From Gottfriedia acidiceleris (GTDB taxonomy: Bacteria > Bacillota > Bacilli > Bacillales > Bacillaceae_G): 64,000 nt of DNA. Positions 43,482-52,830 of this stretch are shown piece after piece. Numbering within the stretch: position 1 is the first letter of the stretch; each line of letters opens with the position of its first letter. The translations under genes were made by a program, and so were the position numbers. The DNA lies in assembly GCF_002128425.1 (NCBI RefSeq), contig NZ_NESS01000001.1:124001-188000 (forward strand). Direction: 5' to 3'. Below the pieces are notes generated by a model, which saw nothing but the letters and a program-made list of their open reading frames with translations, made no database searches and was not told the origin of the DNA.

Positions 43482-44048
43482 CTATATTTCCCTATATTTA
43501 TTATCATCATTCTCATATGACTCTTCTGCAATCACTTGTAAATCGTCAAATGTGATAATTTCTAGAGGATAATTAAATAATTCATTTTTCTTTTGTGCTA
43601 AATCATTTAAATATCTAGGACTACCTTCTTTTTCATTATCGTAAAATAAAATACATCCGTCACTTTTGCTTACTAAAAATTCATTTTTTGCTTTTAACTG
43701 TACTGGAGATTCGTATGGTTTTCTTGAAATTGAGTCGACGTGATCTGCCCCAATTAAGATTTCATTATAATATTCTTTATTTGCATCATTCCAATTTTTC
43801 TCTTGATCTTCGTAAGGTGTAAAAATACCCAACTTCAATTCTGGATAATCAAGCTGAAGCTCGAATACTACTTCTGCAGCCCATAATTCAGTACCCATTT
43901 GCCCTGAAATAATAATCCATTCTAATTCATCAATAAATAATAGTATTTTATTTTTTATTGCTTTTTTTATGTATTTAACTGCATCATGTTTATTCGAAAA
44001 AATTCCTAATTCAAATGATTTATAACCAGATATAAGTAGTATTTTCAT
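43482..44048 (-). CDS. ypsA: YpsA-like SLOG-domain protein (DUF1273)
   Basis: 188 residues. Rossmann-like SLOG fold: ILLISGYKSFELGIF at the N-terminus, ISGQMGTELWAAEVV around 48-62 (nucleotide-binding glycine region) and SDGCILFYDNEKEGSPRYL around 130-148. YpsA beside gpsB is conserved in Firmicutes and influences division and glucose metabolism in B. subtilis. GAGGTATT precedes ATG. Same direction as gpsB but 75 bp apart. Confidence 0.92.
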   Translation of the reverse strand: MKILLISGYKSFELGIFSNKHDAVKYIKKAIKNKILLFIDELEWIIISGQMGTELWAAEVVFELQLDYPELKLGIFTPYEDQEKNWNDANKEYYNEILIGADHVDSISRKPYESPVQLKAKNEFLVSKSDGCILFYDNEKEGSPRYLNDLAQKKNELFNYPLEIITFDDLQVIAEESYENDDNKYREI

Positions 44049-44882
44049 AATACCTCATAATAATAAATTAGGAAGAACTATAAGTTCTCCCACAAATTAA
44101 ATTTTATTTTATTTAATACTTTGCTTTATTTCAACTATTTAGTAACAATTGAACTGCACATGACTAAAGTCACGAGATTCGTTCTTGTTTAATTATATGA
44201 AATGATTTTATCTTAATTAATATAGTAGAATAATCTGACATTTTTTTCAACTATACTGTATCCGAAGTCGAATCATCCCATGTTTAAAATCATGAATGTT
44301 TTCGACTAAATAATAAATTTATCTCGCAAAAATCATTTACTTAAAATAATATTCAAATGTAGAAATTTATATTGAGGGAATCTAATATTTAACTTTGCCA
44401 TAGTAGTCATCGTTTTAGTGGAAATCATCTATTAAGACAATTTAAGATCAATATTTCAATATTTGATTGCTGCTCATAGAGGATATATTAATTATTCCCT
44501 TTTAGTCTAGTTAATATGTTAGGAATATTATTGTTATAATTTTTCGTCGAAATTTTAATTATGATAAAATTACATATAAAGCTTGTTTAAAACTCGTAAA
44601 AATGATTAATGTTAATGTAATTGTGAAAAAAAATAAAAAAAGTATTTTGTTCAAAATTATCCTCTCCAATATCTTAAATATACTTTTATGTCAACTTTTT
44701 TATTTTATTAGGTTTGAACATATTTCACAACTATAAAATTAACAAAGTTTAAAAGTTTAAATATTCAGATTTTTGAGAGTATATACAATGTTTGCCGAAA
44801 GCATTTTATTCCTTTAAAATGAGTTATGAAATCGTTTTAAATATAGATAAAATATAGATTATTGCAATTCAAGGAGTAAAAA
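44049..44882. other. Long AT-rich gene-free region
   Basis: 834 bp with no credible gene. It contains a short hairpin (gaagaact/agttctcc, about 44070-44089), a palindrome tgactaaagtca near 44161, and long A/T runs that increase toward the gntR start. No terminator, repeat or known leader is convincing. The promoter of the GntR gene should lie in the last 100 bp, but several AT-rich boxes compete. Confidence 0.5.
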
Positions 44883-45611
44883 ATGATTAACAAAAATTCC
44901 CCAATACCAATTTATCATCAATTATTAGAATACATAAAATGTAAAATTGCATCAGGTGAATACCCAGCTGATGAATTGATTCCATCAGAAAGAGAGTTTT
45001 CAGAGAAATTCCAAATATCTCGTATGACCGTACGACAAGCATTAAATAATTTAGTTCAAGAAGGAATTGTTTATAGACAAAAAGGTAAAGGTACATTTGT
45101 TAGTCGTCAAAAAGTTGAAAAAAAAATTAGTAGATTAAATAGTTATACAGAAGAAATGATTGAAAGAGGTTTAAAACCAAGTAGTAGATTAGTTCAATTT
45201 GATATCTTAAATTCTGATAAAGTATTATCCAATATACTAAAAATAAAAGAAAACGATCCAATTTATTTTATTAAACGTGTCCGTTTAGCAGACTCAATTC
45301 CTATGTCTATTGAAAGTATCCACGTGTCATGTGAAATAGCTCCAAACTTAAATAAAAGTGTTCTAGAAAAATCATTTTTTGATTACGTAAATGCCAATAT
45401 TCCTGATCCTATTCAATATGCCGATCAATCGATTCAAGCTAGAATGCCTTCTGAAGAAGAAGCGAAATTATTAGAAATTCCGTTGAATTGCCCCGTATTA
45501 GCAATTTATCGTACAACGTATTTAAGAAGTGGCAAAGTATTAGAATATGAATTGACAGTTTACAGAGCAGATCGCTACAAGCTTGTACATTCTTTATCTA
45601 GAAATGATTAA
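44883..45611 (+). CDS. GntR/HutC-family regulator with UTRA domain
   Basis: 242 residues. Winged helix at the N-terminus (SPIPIYHQLLEYIKCKIASG, then SEREFSEKFQISRMTVRQAL and RQKGKGTFVS) and a UTRA ligand domain (about 85-235), with DPIYFIKRVRLADSIPMSIE and VLEYELTVYRADRYK. Closest in pattern to NagR/YvoA, the GlcNAc-6-phosphate repressor, but no nag genes are nearby, so the ligand is unproven. AAGGAGTAAAAA precedes ATG. It is a single gene behind an 830-bp gene-free region. Confidence 0.88.
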   Translation: MINKNSPIPIYHQLLEYIKCKIASGEYPADELIPSEREFSEKFQISRMTVRQALNNLVQEGIVYRQKGKGTFVSRQKVEKKISRLNSYTEEMIERGLKPSSRLVQFDILNSDKVLSNILKIKENDPIYFIKRVRLADSIPMSIESIHVSCEIAPNLNKSVLEKSFFDYVNANIPDPIQYADQSIQARMPSEEEAKLLEIPLNCPVLAIYRTTYLRSGKVLEYELTVYRADRYKLVHSLSRND

Positions 45612-45642
45612 AAGTATAGTAATTAAAATGGTATTAGAACAT

Positions 45643-45672
45643 AAAAAAGCCAGGGATCCCTGGCTTTTTTTA
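45643..45672. terminator. Bidirectional terminator gntR/yppG
   Basis: A perfect 28-bp palindrome (45643-45670), AAAAAAGCCAGGGA and its complement. It serves both convergent genes. Confidence 0.92.
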
Positions 45673-46473
45673 TTTGAATAAAACCCCAATTTGTTTAAAT
45701 AATCCACCTACTTGATTCATTGTATTCATCATTTGACCCGCAGTAGACATCATTTTTGGAACATCGTATGAACCCGAACCATTTTTGAATTGATTTAATA
45801 TTGATGAAAATTGAAAAGATGATTGACCATTACTATTTTGCTGGTTTAATTTTTTTGGTTGAGTTGGATATGGTGTACTAGGAGCAAACATTGGTGGAGT
45901 TGTAAATGGTCCTTGTTGTAACATTTGAGCATGATGGGGCTGCATTGAATACTGGTGATTTTGAGGGCTAGTTAAATAGTTCGTTTGATTACCGAATAGT
46001 GAATGGTTCATTGGCATATGTGTATATTGGTTTTGCACCATTCCATAATAATTAGGATCATATTGATACCCTTGGTTATACGAAACAGTAGGATGTTGCA
46101 TTGAAAAGTGTTGTGGTGCTGCATATTGGCCCTGACTCCATTGACCATAGTCACCAGTTTGGATTGATGGTCCCCCATAAGGAGATGGCTCAATCATCTG
46201 TGATTGTTGGATTGGTTGAGGTGTTTGTGGTTGTGTTGGTTGAGTTGGTTGTGTTGGTTGTGTTTGGTGCGATTGAACTGGCGGTTGTTGTTGTGTATTA
46301 ATAGTAGGATTTTGGGAAAAAGGTTGAATTGTATTTCCATAGTAGCGCTGATCTTCATTAGATAATTGATTCATTTCTGGATAATTAAAATTCTCATCAA
46401 TCATTTGATTTTGGTTTCTAAACCACTCAAAGCTATTATCTGAATGATTTGGAGGAAACATTTGAGATCTCAT
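45670..46473 (-). CDS. yppG: YppG-like spore coat protein
   Basis: 267 residues, Gln/Pro/Asn/Met-rich and disordered through the first 200, including a TQPTQPTQPTQPQTP run (about 70-85). The last 50 residues are ordered and family-specific (FSSILNQFKNGSGSYDVPKM, then VGGLFKQIGVLFK). B. subtilis YppG (125 aa) is a coat protein in the same gene neighbourhood; this one is about twice as long because of the low-complexity part. Start ATG at 46473 follows GGATGTGAGA. Confidence 0.8.
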   Translation of the reverse strand: MRSQMFPPNHSDNSFEWFRNQNQMIDENFNYPEMNQLSNEDQRYYGNTIQPFSQNPTINTQQQPPVQSHQTQPTQPTQPTQPQTPQPIQQSQMIEPSPYGGPSIQTGDYGQWSQGQYAAPQHFSMQHPTVSYNQGYQYDPNYYGMVQNQYTHMPMNHSLFGNQTNYLTSPQNHQYSMQPHHAQMLQQGPFTTPPMFAPSTPYPTQPKKLNQQNSNGQSSFQFSSILNQFKNGSGSYDVPKMMSTAGQMMNTMNQVGGLFKQIGVLFK

Positions 46474-46673
46474 ATTCTCACATCCATTATAAGTTTTCTC
46501 ATTTATAAATATGTTACAAATGCCTATTCTGTTACTTCTATTATCTTATGCACTATTTGTCATAATATGTCGGAAGTTTAAATTTTTAAAAAAATTTAAA
46601 TCTTAAATATTTATGGTACATTTTATTTAGCTATACAAGTTGTTAATTAAATTTTAATGTTGGAGGGGTAATA

Positions 46674-46850
46674 ATGACTTTACAAGAATTAAAGAGCAAG
46701 TTTATTTCATCAAAAAGTTTCGAACCAACTGACTTTAATCAATTAATGGACTTTTTACAACAAAATTACCTAAATGGTGAGGTTACTATTCAACATTACA
46801 GAGAATTAATTAAAGAACTTGAACTTTTTGGCGCTTGTAAGCCAATTTAG
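46674..46850 (+). CDS. yppF: YppF-like small protein
   Basis: 58 residues: MTLQELKSKFISSKSFEPTD, then MDFLQQNYLNGEVTIQHYRE and a short LELFGACKPI tail. Too short for many gene finders, but a strong GGAGGGGTAATA precedes ATG and a good terminator follows. Size, helical content and position beside yppG agree with B. subtilis YppF (62 aa, unknown role). Divergent from yppG. Confidence 0.8.
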   Translation: MTLQELKSKFISSKSFEPTDFNQLMDFLQQNYLNGEVTIQHYRELIKELELFGACKPI

Positions 46851-46876
46851 AAATCGGAAATATTACTATTAATAAG

Positions 46877-46927
46877 AAATAAAGCGATACACATTTACTA
46901 AATTGTAAAAGTGTATCGCTTTATTTA
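46877..46927 (+). terminator. yppF terminator
   Basis: A 16-bp perfect stem, aaataaagcgatacac (46877-46892) and gtgtatcgctttattt (46911-46926). Confidence 0.85.
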
Positions 46928-46983
46928 ATTCCATTTATTCTTTTATCCCTTCATTCAAATCAAACATCTACTATATCTATTTA

Positions 46984-47235
46984 TTAAATATTAAATGCTA
47001 ATTGTCTTCCTAAAAATGGTGTTGAGATCCAACTACCACCCTCTTTTGCTTGACTTACTTTCTTTTCAAAATGATGAAGATGCACTGTTGTTGACTGTAC
47101 CTTATTTAAAAGTAAACTCTTTTCTTCATCACATTTTTGATTAATTCTTAAAGCTAAGGAGTGCTCAATAAATTCAACCTCATTTAAAAATTCATCAATT
47201 GCTCGAAAAAAATCATCTCTTTGAATTAACTCCAT
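46984..47235 (-). CDS. Small helical protein at the yppD/yppE position
   Basis: 83 residues, acidic and helical (DDFFRAIDEFLNEVEFIEHS, HHFEKKVSQAKEG) with a C-terminal SWISTPFLGRQLAFN. GAGGAG nine bases before the ATG at 47235 sets the start; a TTG three codons earlier is too close to it. The position between yppF and sspM/yppC corresponds to B. subtilis yppD-yppE, but I cannot match it to either with confidence. Confidence 0.6.
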   Translation of the reverse strand: MELIQRDDFFRAIDEFLNEVEFIEHSLALRINQKCDEEKSLLLNKVQSTTVHLHHFEKKVSQAKEGGSWISTPFLGRQLAFNI

Positions 47236-47438
47236 ACAGTTCAACTCCTCTTCCTAATTTTCTAAATTTTCTTTACAGAATAAATTCAACAACAATTCAC
47301 CTACCTCCTTCCCCACTGACAAAACTAGAACTATTTCGCTAAACAAAGTGAATAAAGGTATTTTCATCTATATTTTCGACAAAAAAACTTGTAACGGTAA
47401 ACAGAATTGGGAAAGGTATTAACATGGAGGTGTTTCAA

Positions 47439-47540
47439 ATGGCAAAAAACAAAAATGAAAAAAAGAAAAAACAAGAAAAAAGTAAAAGTCAACAAACCGG
47501 AAATCCAAAATTAGACGGTCCTAATTTCCCGGCTACATAA
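47439..47540 (+). CDS. sspM: Small acid-soluble spore protein M-like (SspM)
   Basis: 33 residues: MAKNKNEKKKKQEKSKSQQT then GNPKLDGPNFPAT. Lys-rich head and the C-terminal GGPNRPST-like ending match the minor DNA-binding spore protein SspM, which lies beside yppC-yppG in B. subtilis. GGAGGTGTTTCAA precedes ATG. It is expected to be made in the forespore under sigma-G, but a clear sigma-G promoter could not be picked. Confidence 0.7.
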   Translation: MAKNKNEKKKKQEKSKSQQTGNPKLDGPNFPAT

Positions 47541-47599
47541 AAATTAGGAAACACTTGATTTAATCGACAATCGTTCTATTGAAAAATCAATTTAGAAGA

Positions 47600-47630
47600 A
47601 AAAGCTAGCATTTTTGTGCTAGCTTTTTTC
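47600..47630. terminator. Terminator sspM/yppC
   Basis: aaagctagca (47601-47610) and tgctagcttt (47617-47626) with T-runs on both strands; located between the two convergent genes. Confidence 0.85.
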
Positions 47631-47695
47631 AGAGTGTTGAAATATATCGTAGTCAATTTGAAAAATATGAACATTTTCAAAACGGACTAGCATTT

Positions 47696-48703
47696 CTATT
47701 GAAATATTGATTTCAATTTTAACAGCGAACCAAGCAACTCTTGCTTTATTAAAAAAGATTGCTTAAAACTATCTCCGCTTATAACCTCTTCATTTTCATA
47801 CCATTCATTTGAAATTTTACTATTTGTATACCAATCATCTAGAGCAGTACGTGTGTGAGGAATTATTGGATAGACATCTCTTAATTTCGGATTATTTGAG
47901 TTTGGGATTCCAACTGACTCTTCGTAATCACTCCTACTGCCTGTGTGAATTGTTTTCTTCGCAAAATCGAAAAATCCATTGTGTAAATCTTCATGAAATA
48001 AAATTGAAAATAATTGTTTTCCAATTTGAATCCTTTTCGTTAAATCTTCAAATCGATATACAACAAGTCCGTATAGTTCCCCATTACTTGAAGGAAATAT
48101 TACATAACTAAGTTTTAATTGCTCCTGAAGTTTATATGCTAAAGAATTAAATACTTCACTTTTAAAAAATTTATTTTGAATAACCGGTTTCTCAATCATA
48201 TTTTGTTCGTTAATGATTAACGAATAGACTAGTCTTTTCTTATCTCGATCTGTCCAATATTTCTCCCATTCAATTTCCATAAAACTAGATACTGAAAAAT
48301 ATTTCAATAAATAAAATAAAGGCTTATTTTTTACTTTTGAATATTCAAAGAGAAGTAACTGTGGAAATGCATCTAAAAAAATAATCCAATTTGCTCGTTC
48401 ATACGTCATAAAAAGCTGTTTTCTTTGTTTTGAACTTAGTCCATTAACGAAAATTTGGTTTTCCAAATCAGTCATGTTATATCCTGCATTCCGCGACACC
48501 ATACTTGCAAGAAACGACCACTGTATTTCACTATGTCTTAAAAAATATTCTTGATATGCAATTGTCCTGGAAATATTATCTGCATTATATTTAACGGTTT
48601 CTTTCTTTATTAAATCAATAAGTTTTGCTTCTTCCTGAGATAAATTATGGTCTTCTCTTCTTTTTTTTATGAAACCTTTCCAGCTTTCATGGTTTGCATT
48701 CAT
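47696..48703 (-). CDS. yppC: YppC-like DUF2515 protein
   Basis: 335 residues, helical, no signal peptide. Family pieces: NADNISRTIAYQEYFLRHSEIQW (about 34-56), SMVSRNAGYNMTDL (about 60-73) and TGSRSDYEESVGIPNSN with VYPIIPHTRTAL near the C-terminus. Function unknown; always beside recU in Bacillus. GGGGTGAGTCA supports the ATG at 48703; the 21 codons upstream lack a ribosome site. Confidence 0.85.
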   Translation of the reverse strand: MNANHESWKGFIKKRREDHNLSQEEAKLIDLIKKETVKYNADNISRTIAYQEYFLRHSEIQWSFLASMVSRNAGYNMTDLENQIFVNGLSSKQRKQLFMTYERANWIIFLDAFPQLLLFEYSKVKNKPLFYLLKYFSVSSFMEIEWEKYWTDRDKKRLVYSLIINEQNMIEKPVIQNKFFKSEVFNSLAYKLQEQLKLSYVIFPSSNGELYGLVVYRFEDLTKRIQIGKQLFSILFHEDLHNGFFDFAKKTIHTGSRSDYEESVGIPNSNNPKLRDVYPIIPHTRTALDDWYTNSKISNEWYENEEVISGDSFKQSFLIKQELLGSLLKLKSIFQ

Positions 48704-48797
48704 TGACTCACCCCAAGCAATCTGGTATTTTTTTACACGAACATCTGTTTTAGTGCTATAATACAAATTGTATGTAAATTAAGGTGGAGTTGGTTTT

Positions 48798-49409
48798 ATG
48801 ACAATAATGTACCCAAATAGAAAAAATAATGTAGTTCAAAAAAGCCAAAAAAATAACGAAACACAAGTAAAATCAAATAATACTTATAGTAATCGCGGAA
48901 AGTCCCTTGAAGATGATTTAAATGCTACTAATACGTATTATTTATCAAATAACATTGCAAACATACATAAAAAACCAACACCTGTACAAATCGTAAAAGT
49001 AGACTATCCAAAAAGAAGCGCAGCAGTTATTAGAGAAGCCTACTTTAAGCAGCCTTCAACAACCGATTATAATGGCATCTACAAAGGGAAGTATATTGAT
49101 TTTGAAGCTAAGGAAACAAATAATAAGACTAGTTTTCCTTTACAAAATTTCCATTTACATCAAATTGAACATATGGAAAATGTACTAAATCACGGTGGAA
49201 TTTCGTTTGTCATATTAAAATTTTCATTATATAATGAAATTTATTTTATGAAAGCAACTGATATTCTTACCTTTTGGAAAAGGCAAACAGATGGTGGAAG
49301 AAAATCAATTTCTAGAGAAGAATGCAAAGAGTATGGAACAATACTTAAACCAAGTTATCCAATCATTGTTCCTTACTTAAAATGTATCGATGAACTTTTT
49401 GTAATTTAA
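48798..49409 (+). CDS. recU: Holliday junction resolvase RecU
   Basis: 203 residues (B. subtilis 206). After a disordered N-terminus, the nuclease core has [20 protein letters not shown], the catalytic Asp/Glu pair in YIDFEAKET (about 99-107), [14 protein letters not shown], and a C-terminal [13 protein letters not shown]. Resolves four-way junctions and aids chromosome segregation. AAGGTGGAGTTGGTTTT precedes ATG. The ponA ATG comes 51 bp later, the same two-gene order as in B. subtilis, where the pair is co-transcribed. Confidence 0.95.
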   Translation: MTIMYPNRKNNVVQKSQKNNETQVKSNNTYSNRGKSLEDDLNATNTYYLSNNIANIHKKPTPVQIVKVDYPKRSAAVIREAYFKQPSTTDYNGIYKGKYIDFEAKETNNKTSFPLQNFHLHQIEHMENVLNHGGISFVILKFSLYNEIYFMKATDILTFWKRQTDGGRKSISREECKEYGTILKPSYPIIVPYLKCIDELFVI

Positions 49410-49460
49410 TATTTTAGTAATTTCATTAAGTTCATTTTGAAAGGCAGGAGAAACAAAAAA

Positions 49461-52202
49461 ATGGCAAAAGAGTATAGTTCTCGACAAGAACGAAAACAAA
49501 TGGAAATGGAAAAGCCTTCAAATGACAAACCCAAAAAACGTGAAGGTTTATGGAAAAAGATTACATTAACAATATTGACATTAGCAGTACTTTGTATTCT
49601 AGGGGGAGTTGGAACTTTCTATTATTTAATAAGTGATGCCCCTAAACTTGATGAATCAAAGTTAAAAGTACCTTTATCGTCTACGATCTTAGATAAAAAT
49701 GGGAATGTTATTGCTGAATTAGGAACTGAACAAAGAACGAAAGTTTCATATAACGAGATTCCTAAAGTAGTAGAAGATGCTTTCATTGCTACTGAGGACG
49801 TACGATTTTATAAGCATAAGGGTGTAGATATCCGCCGTGTGCTTGGCGCAGTTTTAGCTAATATTACTGGTGGGTTTGGATCACAAGGTGGTAGTACGAT
49901 TACACAACAAGTTGTCAAAAACTCATTCTTGTCTCCACAAAAAACAATTAAACGTAAAGTACAAGAATGGTATTTGTCATTCCAGCTTGAACAAAAATAT
50001 TCTAAACAACAAATTTTAGAAATGTATTTAAATAAAGTATATTTTTCAAATGGTTTAAAAGGCCGAGGAGTTTATGGCGTAGCAAAAGCAAGTGAAACAT
50101 ATTTTAGTAAAGATTTATCGAAAATTACGTTACCTGAAGCAGCTACACTTGCTGGTATGGTACAAAGTCCAAATAACTTCAACCCAGCAAAACATCCAGC
50201 TGAATCAGAAGCAAGAAGAAATGTTGTATTAAGTCAAATGAAAAAATATGGTTTTATTACAAATGAACAATATGCTAATGCAAAAGCGATTCCAGAGAAA
50301 TCATTAGTTAAAGTTCATGAAAGTGGTCAAACAAAGTATCAAGCATTCATTGATGTAGTAATGGATGAGGTTAAAAAATATGGTGATGCTGACATAAATA
50401 CAGATGGATTAACAATTGAAACAACTTTAGATCCAAAAGCACAAGCTAAAGCAGATGAAATTATTAATCGAGGATCTGAATTCTATCCAAGTGATGATTT
50501 CCAAACTGGTTTTGTATTAACTGACACTAAAACAGGTGAAATTAAAGCAGTAGGTGCTGGAAGAAATACAACTAGTGGCGGTCTAAACTTTGCAACAGAT
50601 ATTAAAAGACAACCTGGTTCAACTATTAAACCAATCCTAGACTATGGACCTGCGATTCAATATTTAAAATGGTCTACTAACCATCAACTTGTTGATGAGC
50701 CATATCAATATTCTGATGGGACACCTATTCGAAACGCTGATAAATCTTATAAAGGTAAATTATCGATTCGTAAAGCGTTAATTGGTTCAAGAAATATACC
50801 TGCTTTAAAAACAATGCAACAAGTTGGTTTAGACAAATCACGTGAATTTGGTAACGGACTTGGGTTTAACTTCCAAAAGGACAGTTTTTATGAGTCTCAT
50901 GCAATTGGTGGATTTACAGGTGTATCTGCAATGGAAATGGCAGGTGCATATGCAGCCTTCGGTAATGGCGGTGTTTATATAAAACCACATGCAGTTACGA
51001 AAATAATCTATCAAGATAAAACTGAAAAAGTATTATCTCCTGAACCAAAACAAGCAATGAGCGATTACACTGCATATATGATTACTGATATGCTACGTGA
51101 TGTTGTTAAGGCTCCAGGCGGTACGGGTGGTAGAGCAAATGTACCTGGTCTTGATATGGCAGGTAAAACTGGTACTACAAACTACCCACAAGAAGTAAAA
51201 GACAAGTATGGCTTCCCTTCAAACGCTACTCGAGATAGTTGGTTTGTTGGTTATACTCCAGATGTTACTGTTTCAGTTTGGACTGGATATGAGAAAAATA
51301 AAGAAGGTCATTACTTAAGTAAAACTTCGACAAATATAGCTAAATATATTGCAAGAGATATGTTAGCGGCAACAGGTGATCGTTCATCTGAGTTTCATAA
51401 GCCAAGTTCAGTTGTAAGAGTTCAAGACGAATTATATATTAAAGGTGAAAAAATGGATGATCTGCCTACACCAGATACATTAGATCCAGCTAAAAGTGTT
51501 ACAGCGAATTATGATGAAAAAACGAGCAGTATTTCGTTAAAGTGGCAGTATCCTTCTGAGCTACTTGCTTCTACTACTTTTGAAGTAAATTATGATGTAA
51601 ATGGAGTTAAAGGCAAAACTCAAAAAGTAAATGGAACATCAGCAAAAATTAATGGTATCGTAGCTGGAAACAAAGTAAAGATTACGATCGTGGCAACTAA
51701 TGGCGATACAAAGAGTTCTGCGGTTACAGTTACAGTAGACTTAACTACGACCGAAGAGCCTACTACCCCACCAGCTGATAATAACGGCAATGGTAACGAC
51801 AACGGTAATGGTAACAGCAACGGTAATGGTAACGACAACGGTAACGGCAATGGTAACGGTAACGGTAACGGTAACGGTAATGGTAACGGTAACGGTAATG
51901 GTAATGGTGACGGTACTGGCACTGGTAATGGTGATGGTACTGGCACTGGTGATGGTACTGGTACTGGCACTGGTGATGGTACTGGTACTGGCACTGGTGA
52001 TGGTACTGGCACTGGTGACGGCACTGGTACTGGCGACGGTACTGGAGATGGTAATACGAATCCAACTACACCTCCTACTACACCAGATCCGACTAAGCCA
52101 ACTAAACCATCTAAACCTAATAATACGAATCCAACTTCGTATAACTCAGACTCATATTCTAATAGTCGATTTAATAAGTTGGAACGTAATATTATTGCAT
52201 AA
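49461..52202 (+). CDS. ponA: Penicillin-binding protein 1A
   Basis: Bifunctional class A PBP: glycosyltransferase plus transpeptidase. 913 residues. Cytoplasmic basic tail, one membrane helix (about 35-57), GT51 domain with catalytic Glu112 in ATEDVRFYKHKG, then transpeptidase with Ser387 in GSTIK, the SRN motif, and KTGT at Lys569. A fibronectin type III-like module (about 685-765) precedes a tail of Asn-Gly and Gly-Thr-Gly-Asp repeats, a Pro/Thr/Lys spacer and a short C-terminal SRFNKLERNIIA. The repeats are exact at DNA level (51779-52053). Start at the ATG at 49461 with GCAGGAG upstream; a TTG eight codons earlier is unlikely. Confidence 0.95.
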   Translation: MAKEYSSRQERKQMEMEKPSNDKPKKREGLWKKITLTILTLAVLCILGGVGTFYYLISDAPKLDESKLKVPLSSTILDKNGNVIAELGTEQRTKVSYNEIPKVVEDAFIATEDVRFYKHKGVDIRRVLGAVLANITGGFGSQGGSTITQQVVKNSFLSPQKTIKRKVQEWYLSFQLEQKYSKQQILEMYLNKVYFSNGLKGRGVYGVAKASETYFSKDLSKITLPEAATLAGMVQSPNNFNPAKHPAESEARRNVVLSQMKKYGFITNEQYANAKAIPEKSLVKVHESGQTKYQAFIDVVMDEVKKYGDADINTDGLTIETTLDPKAQAKADEIINRGSEFYPSDDFQTGFVLTDTKTGEIKAVGAGRNTTSGGLNFATDIKRQPGSTIKPILDYGPAIQYLKWSTNHQLVDEPYQYSDGTPIRNADKSYKGKLSIRKALIGSRNIPALKTMQQVGLDKSREFGNGLGFNFQKDSFYESHAIGGFTGVSAMEMAGAYAAFGNGGVYIKPHAVTKIIYQDKTEKVLSPEPKQAMSDYTAYMITDMLRDVVKAPGGTGGRANVPGLDMAGKTGTTNYPQEVKDKYGFPSNATRDSWFVGYTPDVTVSVWTGYEKNKEGHYLSKTSTNIAKYIARDMLAATGDRSSEFHKPSSVVRVQDELYIKGEKMDDLPTPDTLDPAKSVTANYDEKTSSISLKWQYPSELLASTTFEVNYDVNGVKGKTQKVNGTSAKINGIVAGNKVKITIVATNGDTKSSAVTVTVDLTTTEEPTTPPADNNGNGNDNGNGNSNGNGNDNGNGNGNGNGNGNGNGNGNGNGNGDGTGTGNGDGTGTGDGTGTGTGDGTGTGTGDGTGTGDGTGTGDGTGDGNTNPTTPPTTPDPTKPTKPSKPNNTNPTSYNSDSYSNSRFNKLERNIIA
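51779..52053 (+). repeat. Hexanucleotide-type tandem repeats in the ponA tail
   Basis: About 275 bp of ggtaac/ggtaat units passing into ggtactggcactggtgat units, all multiples of 6 bp, so copy changes keep the frame. The antisense strand is open throughout only because of this low complexity. Confidence 0.9.
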
Positions 52203-52207
52203 AATAA

Positions 52208-52240
52208 AAACCTCCTCATTTCCTGAGGAGGTTTTACTAT
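52208..52240 (+). terminator. ponA terminator
   Basis: aacctcctca and tgaggaggtt around tttcc (52209-52233), then TTTACT. Confidence 0.9.
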
Positions 52241-52317
52241 TTAATTTAATCGGAAGTGACTTTCCTTGCCTTTTGTAAGTAAAGCCTAAAAATAGGCAAT
52301 TTAACCCTAAATCTAAA

Positions 52318-52348
52318 AAAGCCTCCTCATCTTGAGGAGGTTATTTTT
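52318..52348 (-). terminator. nth-ypoC terminator
   Basis: cctcctca (52322-52329) and tgaggagg (52333-52340), A-run before it, so T-run on the minus strand. It overlaps the ypoC stop and nearly repeats the ponA terminator stem 110 bp away. Confidence 0.8.
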
Positions 52349-52830
52349 TGCTTATAATAAAGCTTTTCTATCTCAGTATATAAGCCAGAAAGTTGAATAA
52401 ATGAGTGATAGTGATCAGGTTGATTTAATACAAAACTAATACGTTCGTCTAAATTGATTGGTTTAACCTTTAATTTATCTAACTCATGTAATAAATTATT
52501 TAAATTAAGCAGCATTTGGCCATTTATCCATGTAAGAATTGAAATAAAATTAGCTAAGCCTCTTATCATCGGCTCACACGCTAGTTTTCGATTCCTTTGT
52601 TTAAAGTAATTAGAAATATGTTCAGATTCCTCTTTCCACTCAATAATCATTTGTTTTATAATCTCATCACTTTCATTCGGTAAATTAGAGCTCTTATTAA
52701 CTAGAATCTGATTGCTTTCATAGAAAAATGGTTTATTTTTAATTTTAATTTCTTCATTCATTATTTGTTCATTAAAATTTTCTTTATAAAATGGTGTAAC
52801 GATAAAATCCTTATAAATACTGTTTGTCAT
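52327..52830 (-). CDS. ypoC: YpoC-like protein
   Basis: 167 residues, helical, no known domain: MTNSIYKDFIVTPFYKENFN, a central IKQMIIEWKEESEHISNYFK and ERISFVLNQPDHYHSFIQLS. Same position (between ponA and nth) and length as B. subtilis YpoC, whose role is unknown. The start overlaps the last 20 bases of nth, so it is translationally coupled. Confidence 0.8.
   Translation of the reverse strand: MTNSIYKDFIVTPFYKENFNEQIMNEEIKIKNKPFFYESNQILVNKSSNLPNESDEIIKQMIIEWKEESEHISNYFKQRNRKLACEPMIRGLANFISILTWINGQMLLNLNNLLHELDKLKVKPINLDERISFVLNQPDHYHSFIQLSGLYTEIEKLYYKQKITSSR

Noticed and set aside
44150-44310. Palindrome tgactaaagtca and nearby short complementary blocks as an IS200/IS605-type end
   Set aside because: No transposase remnant, no TnpB similarity and no matching opposite end.
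51620-52219. Long minus-strand frame rich in PVPSPVP repeats opposite the ponA tail
   Set aside because: It is the antisense of the Gly/Asn/Thr repeats, with no ribosome site, and only exists because the repeat has no stop codons in any frame.
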